A stretch of DNA of 30,453 nt from an uncultured Collinsella sp. Its GTDB lineage: Bacteria > Actinomycetota > Coriobacteriia > Coriobacteriales > Coriobacteriaceae. Every line of letters begins with the position of its first letter. The stretch's first letter is position 1. Below the pieces are notes generated by a model that did not search any database, was not told where the DNA came from, and saw only the letters and a program-made list of their open reading frames with translations. Where the stretch lies: contig URKM01000019.1 in NCBI GenBank assembly GCA_900548365.1, forward strand, positions 1 through 30,453, written 5' to 3'. A program made the translations under genes and the position numbers. This document shows positions 7,939 through 16,800 of this stretch, piece by piece.

Positions 7939-8727
7939 CTACCGCGGGTCGCGCTCCGACGACCGCGGTTTGATCCGGCCCGCGGCCTTGCGGATCGCCC
8001 ATTCTCCGATGCCCGTAAGCCGCTGAACGTCTTTTACCGAGATGCCTCCGTCGCATAATGCCTTGAGAACCTGGTCTCTCGTGACCTTCGGGAGCTCCTT
8101 TACGTTCGCGGCGGCGCATCCGAATCTTTCGAAGATGTCATGCGCCAAGCGCTCGCGCTCGTCGTCGTCGGCGTATCTTCGAAAAGCGGGACGGTATGCC
8201 CCCATGTCTCCTCGCGCGGAGAAGGCGATGAAGCCCTGCGTGCCTCCGAGCAGGTCGAGCAGATTGTCGATGTCGGCGTATGTCGATGTGCCGGAGGCGT
8301 ATTCCGGATAGCTGCACCACGGGTAGAGGTCGGGGGAGATTCCCATGCCCTTGAGCGGATTGTCGTGAACGTAGCGCACGGCGGCGAGAAGCTGCTTGTC
8401 ATCGCGGATGGGGACGCTTCCGTAGCGCCCCTCGAACACATGACCCGTGTGGCCGAACACATGGTTGAAGTATGTCGCGTATGATGATGTCACGCGATGA
8501 AGCGCCATGCTCATGTGGTCGTGCGGGTCATCGATGACGAGGTGAACATGGTTGTTCATCAGGCACCAGGCGATCAGTGAGATGCCGCGGCATATAAAAG
8601 AGGACCGGACGGCATCCATGAATGCCGTCCGGTCCTTATCGGTTTCGAACAGGTTCTGCTTTCCGTTCCCTCGCAGGGTTACGTGGTAGTAGCCGGTTTC
8701 CGATCGTTGCCGTGGCGTTCGTGGCAT
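7939..8727 (-). CDS. REP-associated tyrosine transposase (RAYT, Y1/HUH family)
   Basis: A 262-residue single-strand DNA transposase of the Y1 (IS200-related) HUH class. The HUH pair is H60 and H62 in MNNHVHLVID. The catalytic Tyr is probably Y119 in AVRYVHDNP. Other family marks are GYYHVTLRGN near the N-terminus and GHVFEGRYGS. After the catalytic domain, residues of about 205-255 hold a helix-turn-helix-like segment (ISVKDVQRLTGIGEWAIRKAAGR). ATG 8727 is chosen over 8778 because AGGAG lies five bases upstream and homology starts with MPRTPRQ. It is intact, with no IS ends or target duplication. REP copy D abuts its stop codon and C lies 150 bp beyond. RAYTs are known to bind and cleave REP hairpins; that this one acts on these repeats is inferred. 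Confidence 0.9.
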   Translation of the reverse strand: MPRTPRQRSETGYYHVTLRGNGKQNLFETDKDRTAFMDAVRSSFICRGISLIAWCLMNNHVHLVIDDPHDHMSMALHRVTSSYATYFNHVFGHTGHVFEGRYGSVPIRDDKQLLAAVRYVHDNPLKGMGISPDLYPWCSYPEYASGTSTYADIDNLLDLLGGTQGFIAFSARGDMGAYRPAFRRYADDDERERLAHDIFERFGCAAANVKELPKVTRDQVLKALCDGGISVKDVQRLTGIGEWAIRKAAGRIKPRSSERDPR

Positions 8728-8778
8728 CGCAGCTCCTGTTCCCCGTCGCGTGTAGATATGCGTTCCGAGTCCGTGCAA

Positions 8779-9275
8779 CTCCGAACAGGCTTTTTACATT
8801 AGCACGAAATGGGAGCGCCCTGCCGCAGATGCCTGCTATTCGCGAGTATCACAATTCATGTATCGATGCGGAGGGAGCCACGGTTTTCCCGGGCAGCCGC
8901 TTCAGCGGACCGTCGACCTTGATGCCGAATCTCAGAAAAGTGCCTGTCCCCAATCTGAGGGGAGGGGTTTTGTTGCCTTTGAAATAGGAAAAATAGCAGT
9001 TAAAGGGCTATATCCGTTTATCGACCCCATCAATCCGCTTGTCGAGCGAACTGGGACAGAAGCGAAGCGCCACGACATGATTGAGGTACCGAATATTATG
9101 CGTCCGCACGCGGTCGGTCCCGATCGGGTTGAGTGAACCGGTAGCCATGAGCCCGGCTGTTTTTTGTGCCGATCTCAAACCGTTTCCGCGTGGTGCGCAA
9201 CACGAATAAAGGGGGAATGCGTCGCGTTGTATTCAATGAATGGAATGATCGGTTTGTAAGAAAGGGGTCTGCGAA
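8779..9275. other. Non-coding gap with REP copy E, no gene supported
   Basis: About 500 bp between the RAYT gene and the first M14 gene. It holds REP copy E and a locally AT-richer stretch (about 8960-9060). A 10-nt palindrome (CCCGATCGGG, 9119-9128) and a T6 run near 9162 follow. Short open frames exist on both strands but lack RBS or recognisable protein features. The M14 promoter must lie in its right part; I could not fix it. Confidence 0.5.
8928..8967 (-). repeat. REP hairpin copy E
   Basis: CTCAGA (8931-8936) pairs with TCTGAG (8954-8959). On the minus strand the loop carries GGGGACAGGCACT. It is followed on + by GGGGAGGGG, as in copy A. It lies 200 bp upstream of the RAYT start and is not at a stop codon. 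Confidence 0.85.
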
Positions 9276-12200
9276 ATGGTGAGGAAGCATACCGTTTTCG
9301 CGACAACGGCAGGGCTTGCGCTCGCGCTCGCTCTGGGGGGATGCGCGGGTGGATCGGTTCCCGCCGTCACGTTCCAAAACGTAACCGAGGGCGTCGACGA
9401 GTCGGCTCCCGACAACGTCACGATGCTCGAGGCGCGTTCGTTCGAGGCGACGGTGCCCGTATCGGGCAAATCAGCCGACGATCTGGCTGCGCTGATCGAT
9501 GCTGGGAAGGTCGAATGGACCTTGCAGCGCGAGGAGCTGCCGCGCGATACCGAGCAGTTCCCATACCAATACAAGGGCGGTAAGCTCTCCGAGTGGAAGA
9601 CGGTCGCCACCGAGATCCAGCCCTCTACCGAGTTTTTCACCGATATCAAGAACGAGTCCACCGAGGTCGACGGCAAGACGGCATTGAAGCTCACGTTCGA
9701 TTCCGGCATGTTCTACGGCTACGACGGTTTCGACGGCCGCGAGGGCGATCTCATGAACGACTCGCTGCTCGACTATACCGGCACTTACGAGCTTTCGTGC
9801 ATCATCGACGGCAAGGAGGCCGGCACCACCGAGGTCGACTTCCGTCCCTACGATAGCTTCCGCACGCAGGAGGAGGTCGACGCCGAGCTTCCCGAGCTGG
9901 TGAAGCAGGCGAACGATAACGGCCTGTTCGCGAAGGTCGAGAAGATCGGCGAGTCCGCTCAGGGCCGCGATATCAACGCCGTCTTCGTGGCGAAGTCCGA
10001 GGCCGATCTCGACGCTTATCTCGAGATGACTGACAAGATGGAGACCGAGCCCGCCGAGTTGCAAAAGCAGGTCGAAGCCGGCGAGCTGGAATACAAGGTC
10101 CCGGTCGTCTACAGCAACATCCACTCCGACGAGATCATCGGCACCGACAGCGTGATGGAGTTCCTGCGCCTGCTCGCCGCCAATGAGCCGGTCGACTACC
10201 GTACCGTCGAGAGCCTGACCGACCACGGTAAGGCCACGCTGGCCGCCGAGATGGAGCAGGACGGCACCGTGTGGTCCGAGCTCATCAAGGACCAGGCCAC
10301 GGGTGTGGGCTACATCCAGGGCAACGGCGAGAAGAATCCGACGGATACCGAGGAGAACCCGCACCACACCGTCGACATGACCGATGAGGAGTTCCAGAGC
10401 TATTACACCCTCGACGACCGCACGTTCGACGTCGAGAAGGCCCTGGACGACATGTTCTTCATCCTCGTTCCCACCGAGAACCCCGACGGCCGCGCCATCA
10501 CCATGCGTACTGGCGGCAACGGCTTCGACCTCAACCGTGACAACACCTACCAGACGCAGCCCGAGACCCGGGCAATGACCGCGATGATTGCGAAGTGGAA
10601 CCCCATCTCCCTGCACGAGATCCACGGCTACTACACTCAGTACCAGGTCGAGCCCTGCTCGCCCACGCATGATCCGAACAACGAGTACGACCTGTTCATC
10701 GATACCGCGATGGAGCAGGGCGAGGCGTTCGCAGCCGCGTCTATCTCGAACAACGAGACCATCAACGCGGTCCAGATCCCCATGCGCGACTATCTGGCGC
10801 GCGGGGAGGATGGCACGCTCAACTGGTACCCCTTCGACGACATGTCCTCGAGCTACACTCCGCAGTACGCGATGCTCCACGGTGTGAACGCCTACACCGT
10901 GGAACTGCCCTATGGCCACGAGGACGCCGTGACGGCGACCAAGTTCGGTTTCATCGGCAATGCCGAGTACGTTTCCGAGAACAAGGACAAGATGTTCCTC
11001 AACCAGCTCGAGCGCTATGAGCGCGGCATCGAGAACATCGACCCTGAGGAGATGCGCCCCTACTACGTCGACCAGCATGACGTGCTGGGTGCCGAGGCCG
11101 ACGTCTTCCGTCCCCGCTATGCCGAAAATGGCAGCTTCTTCCCCGAGTACTATGTGATTCCTACGTCCGTTGAGGCTCAGCATGACCGCGCCGCTGTGGA
11201 AGAGATGGTCGATTACCTGTTGCGCAACGACGTGAAGGTCAAGCAGCTCTCGGATGATTTCGCGTTCGGTGACAAGAGCTACGACAAGGGCGACCTGGTG
11301 GTTGATATGCATCAGGCCAAGCGCAACATGGCCAATGCGGCGCTGTACAAGAACATGGTCATCAGCGGTTGGGATTCGCTGTACTCAGAGCCCGTTACCA
11401 ACTTCCCCGACCAGCGTGGCTTCGATATGGACATCATCACCACGCCGGGTGCTTTTGCCGAGGCTTCGCTCGACGAGGTTACCGAGGGCATCGAGCTTGA
11501 GACCGCGGTCGACGGCGAGGGCGATACCGTCCGCATCGAGAACAGCGGCGTCGAGCCCGTCCGCGCTGTCAATGCGCTGCTTGCCGACGGCAAGACCGTC
11601 GGCCTGGTGACCGACGGCGAGTTCGCGGGCGACTACGTCGTCTCTGCCAAGGATTTCGACGGCGTCAAGGACGAGTTCATCCTCGATGCCCACAAGACCG
11701 AAGATGCGCCCGCCGCCAAGGTGATCAAGAACGGAATCAAGGTATATGTCCCCGGCGCCGCCCCCGAGTTCCTCACCGATGCCGAGGGCAACGAGTTCGG
11801 CGTGAAGAATTTCGAGAACCGCCACAACACCGACTTCAACTGGGATACCTTCGCGCTCGGCGTCCAGATGGGCTTCGAGCTGGTCGATAACGCTGAAGAT
11901 GCCGACATCATCGTGGGCAACCAGTGGCTGTCCGAGGACGATATGGCGGCCCTCGCCGCTGGCAAGCCCTATGTGGGCTACACCTTGGGCGCGCTCGAGT
12001 CCATCGCCGAGATGGGTGTCGCCGTCGAGTACAACGACGATGCCGATATGATGTACGACGCGCTCACCACGGTCGAGTACCCCGAGCAGAGCCTGGCGAC
12101 CGCAACGTATGTGGGCGAGGGCGACAACCTCGTCTACGGCTACGGCGGGACCTTCATCACCGCCGTGCCCGAGGGCGCCCGCGTGATTATGAAGACCGCG

Positions 12201-12407
12201 GCCGACGACCCCGTCGAGGGCTTCATGAGCAAGGACCACATCGCGCAGTACAAGGGCTCCATCCAGGCGTTCGAGTACGCGGGTGATGGCATGGATATGA
12301 CGATCTTCGCCAACACCCTCACGAACAAGGCCCACCAGCAGGACGATTACCGCTTCCTTACCGGTGCGCTGTACGGCAAGCTTCTGGGCGACGACTACAA
12401 GGCATAA
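9276..12407 (+). CDS. Surface lipoprotein, M14-family zinc metallopeptidase
   Basis: A 1043-residue exported carboxypeptidase-like protein. The N-terminus is a lipoprotein signal with lipobox LGGC, C23 being the acylated Cys. Residues of about 45-215 are a beta-rich accessory region. The M14 domain follows with H283-x2-E286 (NIHSDEIIG), ENPDGR (401-406), NRDNTYQTQPE, the third ligand region HEIH (447-450) and the likely general base E543 in YTVELPYG. The last 450 or so residues are an unassigned C-terminal part. It should trim peptides or peptidoglycan stems outside the membrane; the substrate is unknown. RBS AAAGGGG is at 9261-9267. It is a paralogue of the SLH-anchored gene at 13813. A terminator follows at 12441. 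Confidence 0.9.
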   Translation: MVRKHTVFATTAGLALALALGGCAGGSVPAVTFQNVTEGVDESAPDNVTMLEARSFEATVPVSGKSADDLAALIDAGKVEWTLQREELPRDTEQFPYQYKGGKLSEWKTVATEIQPSTEFFTDIKNESTEVDGKTALKLTFDSGMFYGYDGFDGREGDLMNDSLLDYTGTYELSCIIDGKEAGTTEVDFRPYDSFRTQEEVDAELPELVKQANDNGLFAKVEKIGESAQGRDINAVFVAKSEADLDAYLEMTDKMETEPAELQKQVEAGELEYKVPVVYSNIHSDEIIGTDSVMEFLRLLAANEPVDYRTVESLTDHGKATLAAEMEQDGTVWSELIKDQATGVGYIQGNGEKNPTDTEENPHHTVDMTDEEFQSYYTLDDRTFDVEKALDDMFFILVPTENPDGRAITMRTGGNGFDLNRDNTYQTQPETRAMTAMIAKWNPISLHEIHGYYTQYQVEPCSPTHDPNNEYDLFIDTAMEQGEAFAAASISNNETINAVQIPMRDYLARGEDGTLNWYPFDDMSSSYTPQYAMLHGVNAYTVELPYGHEDAVTATKFGFIGNAEYVSENKDKMFLNQLERYERGIENIDPEEMRPYYVDQHDVLGAEADVFRPRYAENGSFFPEYYVIPTSVEAQHDRAAVEEMVDYLLRNDVKVKQLSDDFAFGDKSYDKGDLVVDMHQAKRNMANAALYKNMVISGWDSLYSEPVTNFPDQRGFDMDIITTPGAFAEASLDEVTEGIELETAVDGEGDTVRIENSGVEPVRAVNALLADGKTVGLVTDGEFAGDYVVSAKDFDGVKDEFILDAHKTEDAPAAKVIKNGIKVYVPGAAPEFLTDAEGNEFGVKNFENRHNTDFNWDTFALGVQMGFELVDNAEDADIIVGNQWLSEDDMAALAAGKPYVGYTLGALESIAEMGVAVEYNDDADMMYDALTTVEYPEQSLATATYVGEGDNLVYGYGGTFITAVPEGARVIMKTAADDPVEGFMSKDHIAQYKGSIQAFEYAGDGMDMTIFANTLTNKAHQQDDYRFLTGALYGKLLGDDYKA

Positions 12408-12440
12408 CGGCCGCGTCGCGAAGATGGCTGCATAAGCAAG

Positions 12441-12470
12441 AAGGGCTCGGACCATCTCGTCCGAGCCCTT
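12441..12470. terminator. Bidirectional hairpin terminator between convergent genes
   Basis: AAGGGCTCGGAC (12441-12452) and GTCCGAGCCCTT (12459-12470) form a perfect 12-bp stem with a 6-nt loop. It ends the M14 transcript on + and is placed to end the HD-gene transcript on -. The T-tract is short. Confidence 0.7.
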
Positions 12471-12542
12471 CATGTATTCGATGCGGAAGGTGCGGAAAGC
12501 CCGCATCAACCGAGGCCGAGCGGAAGCTCATCTCGGCATCTG

Positions 12543-12575
12543 CCTCAGAAAAGTGCCTGTCCCTAATTTGAGGGG
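12543..12575 (-). repeat. REP hairpin copy F, overlapping the HD gene stop codon
   Basis: On the minus strand CCTCAAATT, then AGGGACAGGCACT (one change from the usual core), then TTTCTGAGG. The HD gene stop TAG (12565-12563) and its last codons lie inside the first arm. Confidence 0.87.
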
Positions 12576-13165
12576 AAGGTGTCACGGTCGGGGGCGAAGG
12601 ACTGCATGGCCTCGATCGTGCGGGCGAACAGCTCGTCGAGTTCCCAGCCGAGCATCTCGGCGCCGGAGCGGATGACGTCGCGGGAGACGCCGGCGGCGAA
12701 GCGCTTGTCCTTGAACTTCTTCTTCAGCGATTTCACGTTGAAGTCCATGACGCTCTTCGAGGGGCGCATGACGACCGCTGCGCCGATGAGCCCGGTGAGC
12801 TCCTCGGTGGCGAAGAGAATCTTCTCCATCATGAGCTCCGGCTTGGGCAGGCTGGTGTTGAAGTCGCTCGTGTGCGTCTGGATAGCGCGGATGAGCTCGG
12901 GGCTACCGCCTGCGGCCTCGATGTCCTTCGCCGCATAGATGGTGTGGTTCATCGGGTCGTCGTCGTGCTCCTCCCAGTCGAGGTCGTGCAGCAGGCCGAC
13001 GATACCCCAGAACTCCTCGTTCGAGGGGTCGTACTCGCGCGCGAAGTACATCATGGTCTGCTCGACCGTCTCGGCGTGCTCGATGTGGAAGGGGTCCTTG
13101 TTGTGCTCCTGCAGCAGCGAATAGGCGGCCTCTCGGGTGAGCCCGGCATCAAGCGTTTCGCTCAT
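12563..13165 (-). CDS. HD-domain phosphohydrolase-like protein
   Basis: A 200-residue cytoplasmic HD-superfamily protein. Metal ligands are visible as H30 (HIEHAETVEQ), the H60-D61 doublet (GLLHDLDW) and later His H74 and H98. HD proteins of this size usually hydrolyse phosphate esters of nucleotides; the substrate cannot be told. Start ATG 13165 has a GGAGAGGAG box just upstream. The last residues (Pro-Ser-Asn) and the stop codon are encoded by REP copy F, so the C-terminus was probably reset by the repeat. It lies alone on - between the two M14 paralogues and converges with the first. Confidence 0.8.
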   Translation of the reverse strand: MSETLDAGLTREAAYSLLQEHNKDPFHIEHAETVEQTMMYFAREYDPSNEEFWGIVGLLHDLDWEEHDDDPMNHTIYAAKDIEAAGGSPELIRAIQTHTSDFNTSLPKPELMMEKILFATEELTGLIGAAVVMRPSKSVMDFNVKSLKKKFKDKRFAAGVSRDVIRSGAEMLGWELDELFARTIEAMQSFAPDRDTFPSN

Positions 13166-13812
13166 GGTTTCTCCTCTCCATGCGGTAATGCATCAAGAAC
13201 AGCGTAGCGCGAATGGATTTCCCTTTGATGAACGATTCGAGCAACGGTTTCACATTACCGCCCTAAACAGGGAGCATTTTTGAATCGCGCAGTGAGTAAA
13301 CAAACACATGCAAGGGATTATGCAGATTAAAAAATGCAAGAAAACGGCCCGTTTCCGTATAACGAACGAAACCGTACGTTCGCCGAGCGGGTGTAAAAAA
13401 CCAAAGGCATCGGTTGATAATGGAGCCGTTAGACCAATGAGTCCAAAACAAATGCGCGCAGCCCCCCCCAGCGCGGAAGTGCCGGAAGAGAAGCGAACCG
13501 GGTGTACGTAGTGAGACGCGGGGGAGGGGCGCGCCGTTGTTTGGGCGAGCGAAAGGAGTGGTGTGCAAGCGTATAGCCTCGAGGTGTGTTGGAATTAACC
13601 GATCAAAACAAGGTTACGCTCTCGTGCATCTGTTCCCGTGCGACCGCCGCATGATTCCCGCCGATGTTTGTTGGTAGCATTCGACCGGCGAGAATCAATG
13701 CATTTGACAAGGCGACGATCGACATTCGACAGATTATAGCTGCTTATCTCTTGCTTGCGAGAGCATATGTTCCTGCACACACAATCAACCTCACGGAACA
13801 GATTGGAAAGAG
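13166..13812. other. Long non-coding region upstream of the SLH-M14 gene
   Basis: About 650 bp, clearly AT-richer than its surroundings around 13190-13450. It holds the palindromic AAACGGCCCGTTT near 13334, a C8 run near 13463 and a set of 22-23-bp-spaced repeats at 13677-13730. A 67-codon open frame at 13308-13511 has no RBS or recognisable features, so I do not call it. The size suggests a regulated promoter and a long leader for the peptidase, or a decayed gene. Confidence 0.5.
13677..13740 (+). promoter_or_regulatory. Three direct repeats beside a possible -10 box, candidate activator site
   Basis: GCATTCGAC (13677-13685), GCATTTGAC (13700-13708) and ACATTCGAC (13722-13730) repeat at 23 and 22 bp, about two helical turns. 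The first two also share a following GGCGA. TATAGC at 13735-13740 could be a -10 and has no good -35, as expected for an activator-dependent promoter. The SLH-M14 start is 73 bp downstream. Confidence 0.4.
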
Positions 13813-16800
13813 ATGAGAAAGAAAGCATTGGGAGCACTCGTCGGTACCGCTGCGATCACCGCTGCCCTGACCGTCGCTCCGACGTTTACCAACTTCGCCT
13901 GGGCGCTGCCTTCGTTCCCCGACGTGACGACCGAGACCAGCCATCACGAGCACATCGCCTGGCTTGCCGGCACCGGCATCACCACGGGCTACCCGGACGG
14001 CTCCTTCCGTCCCATGGAGATGGTGTACCGCCAGGATATGGCCGCGTTCCTGTATCGCCTCGCCGGCCAGCCCGTCTTCACGCCCACCGACGAGCAGAAG
14101 GCCGCCTTCTCGGACGTTACGGATGAGACGCCGCACGCCAACGAGATCTGGTGGCTTGCGAGCACCGGTATCTCCGAGGGCTATCCGGACGGCACCTTCC
14201 GCCCGATGGAGAAGATCTATCGCCAGGACATGGCCGCCTTCCTGAATCGTCTCGCCGTCTACCTGGGCGATAAGGACGCTAAGAAGTTCGCTCCCGAGTC
14301 CTTCGACGCCTTCACCGACGTGAATGCCGACTCCGACCACGCTCGCGAGATCATGTGGCTGCACGGCGAGGGCATCTCCACCGGTTACTCCGACAAGACG
14401 TTCCGCGGCCTGACCCCCGGCTTCCGCCAGGATATGGCTGCGTTCCTGCATCGCCTGCAGGTCAACGTCGACGAGATGCTCAACGCCAACCCCGATGCCA
14501 AGACCATCTCCATGACGAGCCGCGGCGCCTACAGCATCACGATCCCCGTCGAGGGCGTCTCCCTCAAGGATCTCGAGAAGGCCGTCGACGACGGCAAGGT
14601 CGAATGGAGCCTCGTTCGCGAGAAGGGCATCCGTGACCAGAAGGACTTCCCGTACCAGTGGCTCGGCGGTCCGCTCGACACGTGGAAGACCTTCAAGAGC
14701 AATTGGCAGGATGCCCAGAGCTTCTTCACCGGCGTCCGCACCGAGGCGACCGAGGTCGACGGCAAGCCCGCCCTGCTCGTCCGCTTCAACACCGAGATGT
14801 TCTACGGCGTCGACGGCATCGACGGCCGCGACCGCGCCTATCTGCGCAACTCCATCCTGGACTACACCGGCCTGTACGACCTCACCGCCAAGGTGAACGA
14901 TAAGGCCGTCGGCTCCACGCAGCTCAACATGCGCGCCTACGAGTCCTATCGCACGCAGGAGGAGATCGACGCCGAGCTGCCCCGCCTCGTCGAGGAGGCC
15001 AAGAAGAACGGCCTGCACGCCGAGCTCAAGACCATCGGCAAGTCCGCCCGCGGCCGCGACATCCAGGCCCTCTTCGTGTCCAAGAAGGCTTCCGACCTCA
15101 CCGATTACCAGGCGCTGGCCGAGCAGATGGAGACGACCCCCGGCGAGCTGCAGAAGCAGGTCGAGGCCGGTACGCTCCAGTACAAGGTTCCGGTCATGTA
15201 CTCCAACGTCCACGCCGACGAGATCGTCGGCTCCGACGGCGTCCTGGAGTTCGCCGAGGCGCTCGTGAAGAACAAGCCCATCGCGTTCGACACCATCGAG
15301 AGCCTGACCGACACCGGCAAGGAGACCCTGCAGAAGGAGATGAAGGAGGACGGCCGCGTCTGGTCCGAGCTCATCAAGGACGACGTCACCGGCGTCGGCT
15401 ACATCCAGGGCGAGGGCACCAAGAACGCTTCCGGCGCGGGCGCCCATGCCGCGGTCGATATGACCGAGGAGGAGTTCGCGAAGTACTACAACGTCGACTC
15501 CCGCGAGCTCGATCCCTCCAAGGTCCTCGATGACGTCTTCTTCATCCTGGTTCCCTCCGAGAACCCCGACGGCCGCTACGACAACCTCCGTACCGGCGGC
15601 AACGGCCTCGATCTGAACCGCGACAACACCTACCAGACGCAGCCCGAGACCCAGGCGATGACCCACCTCATCGCTACGTGGAACCCGATCTCCTTCCACG
15701 AGATCCACGGCTACTACACCCAGTACCAGGTCGAGCCCTGCTCGCCCACGCATGATCCGAACAACGAGTACGACCTGTTCATCGACACCGCCCTGCGCCA
15801 GGGCGAGGCGTTCCAGGCCGCATCGATCTCGAACAACGAGACCATCAACTCCGTTCAGATGCCCATGCGCGACTACCTGACGATCGACGAGGAGGGCAAC
15901 CGCCGCTGGGAGCCCTTCGACGACATGTCCTCGAGCTACACCCCGCAGTACGCCATGCTCCACGGCGTGAACGCCTACACCGTCGAGCTGCCCTACGGCA
16001 ACGAGGACGCCGTGACCGCCATCAAGTACGGCTTCGTCGGCAACGCCGAGTTCGTGGCGAACAACAAGGACGAGATGTTCCTGAACCAGCTCGAGCGCTA
16101 TGAGCGCGGCATCAACAACGTCGACTCCGATGATATCCGTCCCTGGTACGTGAGCCAGTCCGACGAGGTCGGCGCCGAGGCCGACGTCTTCCGTCCGCGC
16201 TACGAGGAGAACGACAACTTCTTCCCCGAGTTCTACGCCATTCCCACCGGCGTCGGCGCACAGCAGGATCGCGCCGCCGTCAACGAGATGGTCGAGTATC
16301 TGCTGCGCAACGACGTCAAGGTCCAGCGCCTCACCGAGGACCTCGCCGTCGGCGATAAGACCCTCAAGGCGGGCGACCTGATCGTCGATATGCACCAGGC
16401 CAAGCGCAACATGGCCAACGCGGCGCTCTACAAGAACATGGTGGTCGCGAACTGGACCGACATGTACTCCGAGCCCGTCACCAACTTCCCCGACCAGCGC
16501 GGCTTCGATGTCGAGATCGTCACCACCGTCGGTGCCCTCGACAACGCCAAGCTCGAGGATGTCACCGGCGACCTCGGCTTGAAGACCGTCGTCGACGGCG
16601 AGGGTGCGTTCGTCCGCATCGAGAACAGCGGCGTCGAGGCCATCCGCGCCGTCAACGCCCTGCTCAAGGCCGATGTGAAGGTCGGCCTGATCACCGATGG
16701 CGAGTTCAAGGGCGACTACGTGGTCAACGAGGCCGATTTCGGCAAGGTGTCCGACGAGTTCGTGCTCGACGCCCACAAGACGGCCGATGCTCCCACCGCG

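Noticed and set aside
7757..8967. A complete insertion sequence of the IS200/IS605 type
   Set aside because: No defined left and right ends or TnpB. The protein resembles domesticated RAYTs and the hairpins are scattered REPs.
8858..9136. An open frame running through REP copy E
   Set aside because: The REP lies in the middle of it and no RBS or family feature is visible, so chance is more likely.
5961..12575. A CRISPR array from the recurrent 13-nt core
   Set aside because: Units are unevenly spaced, in both orientations and form hairpins. There are no regular spacers and no cas genes.
13459..13470. A phase-variable C8 tract
   Set aside because: It lies in non-coding DNA more than 300 bp from the start codon, not in a frame or a promoter spacer I can identify.
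13308..13511. A small basic open frame in the AT-rich island upstream of the SLH-M14 gene
   Set aside because: No RBS, no recognisable feature, and composition typical of non-coding DNA.
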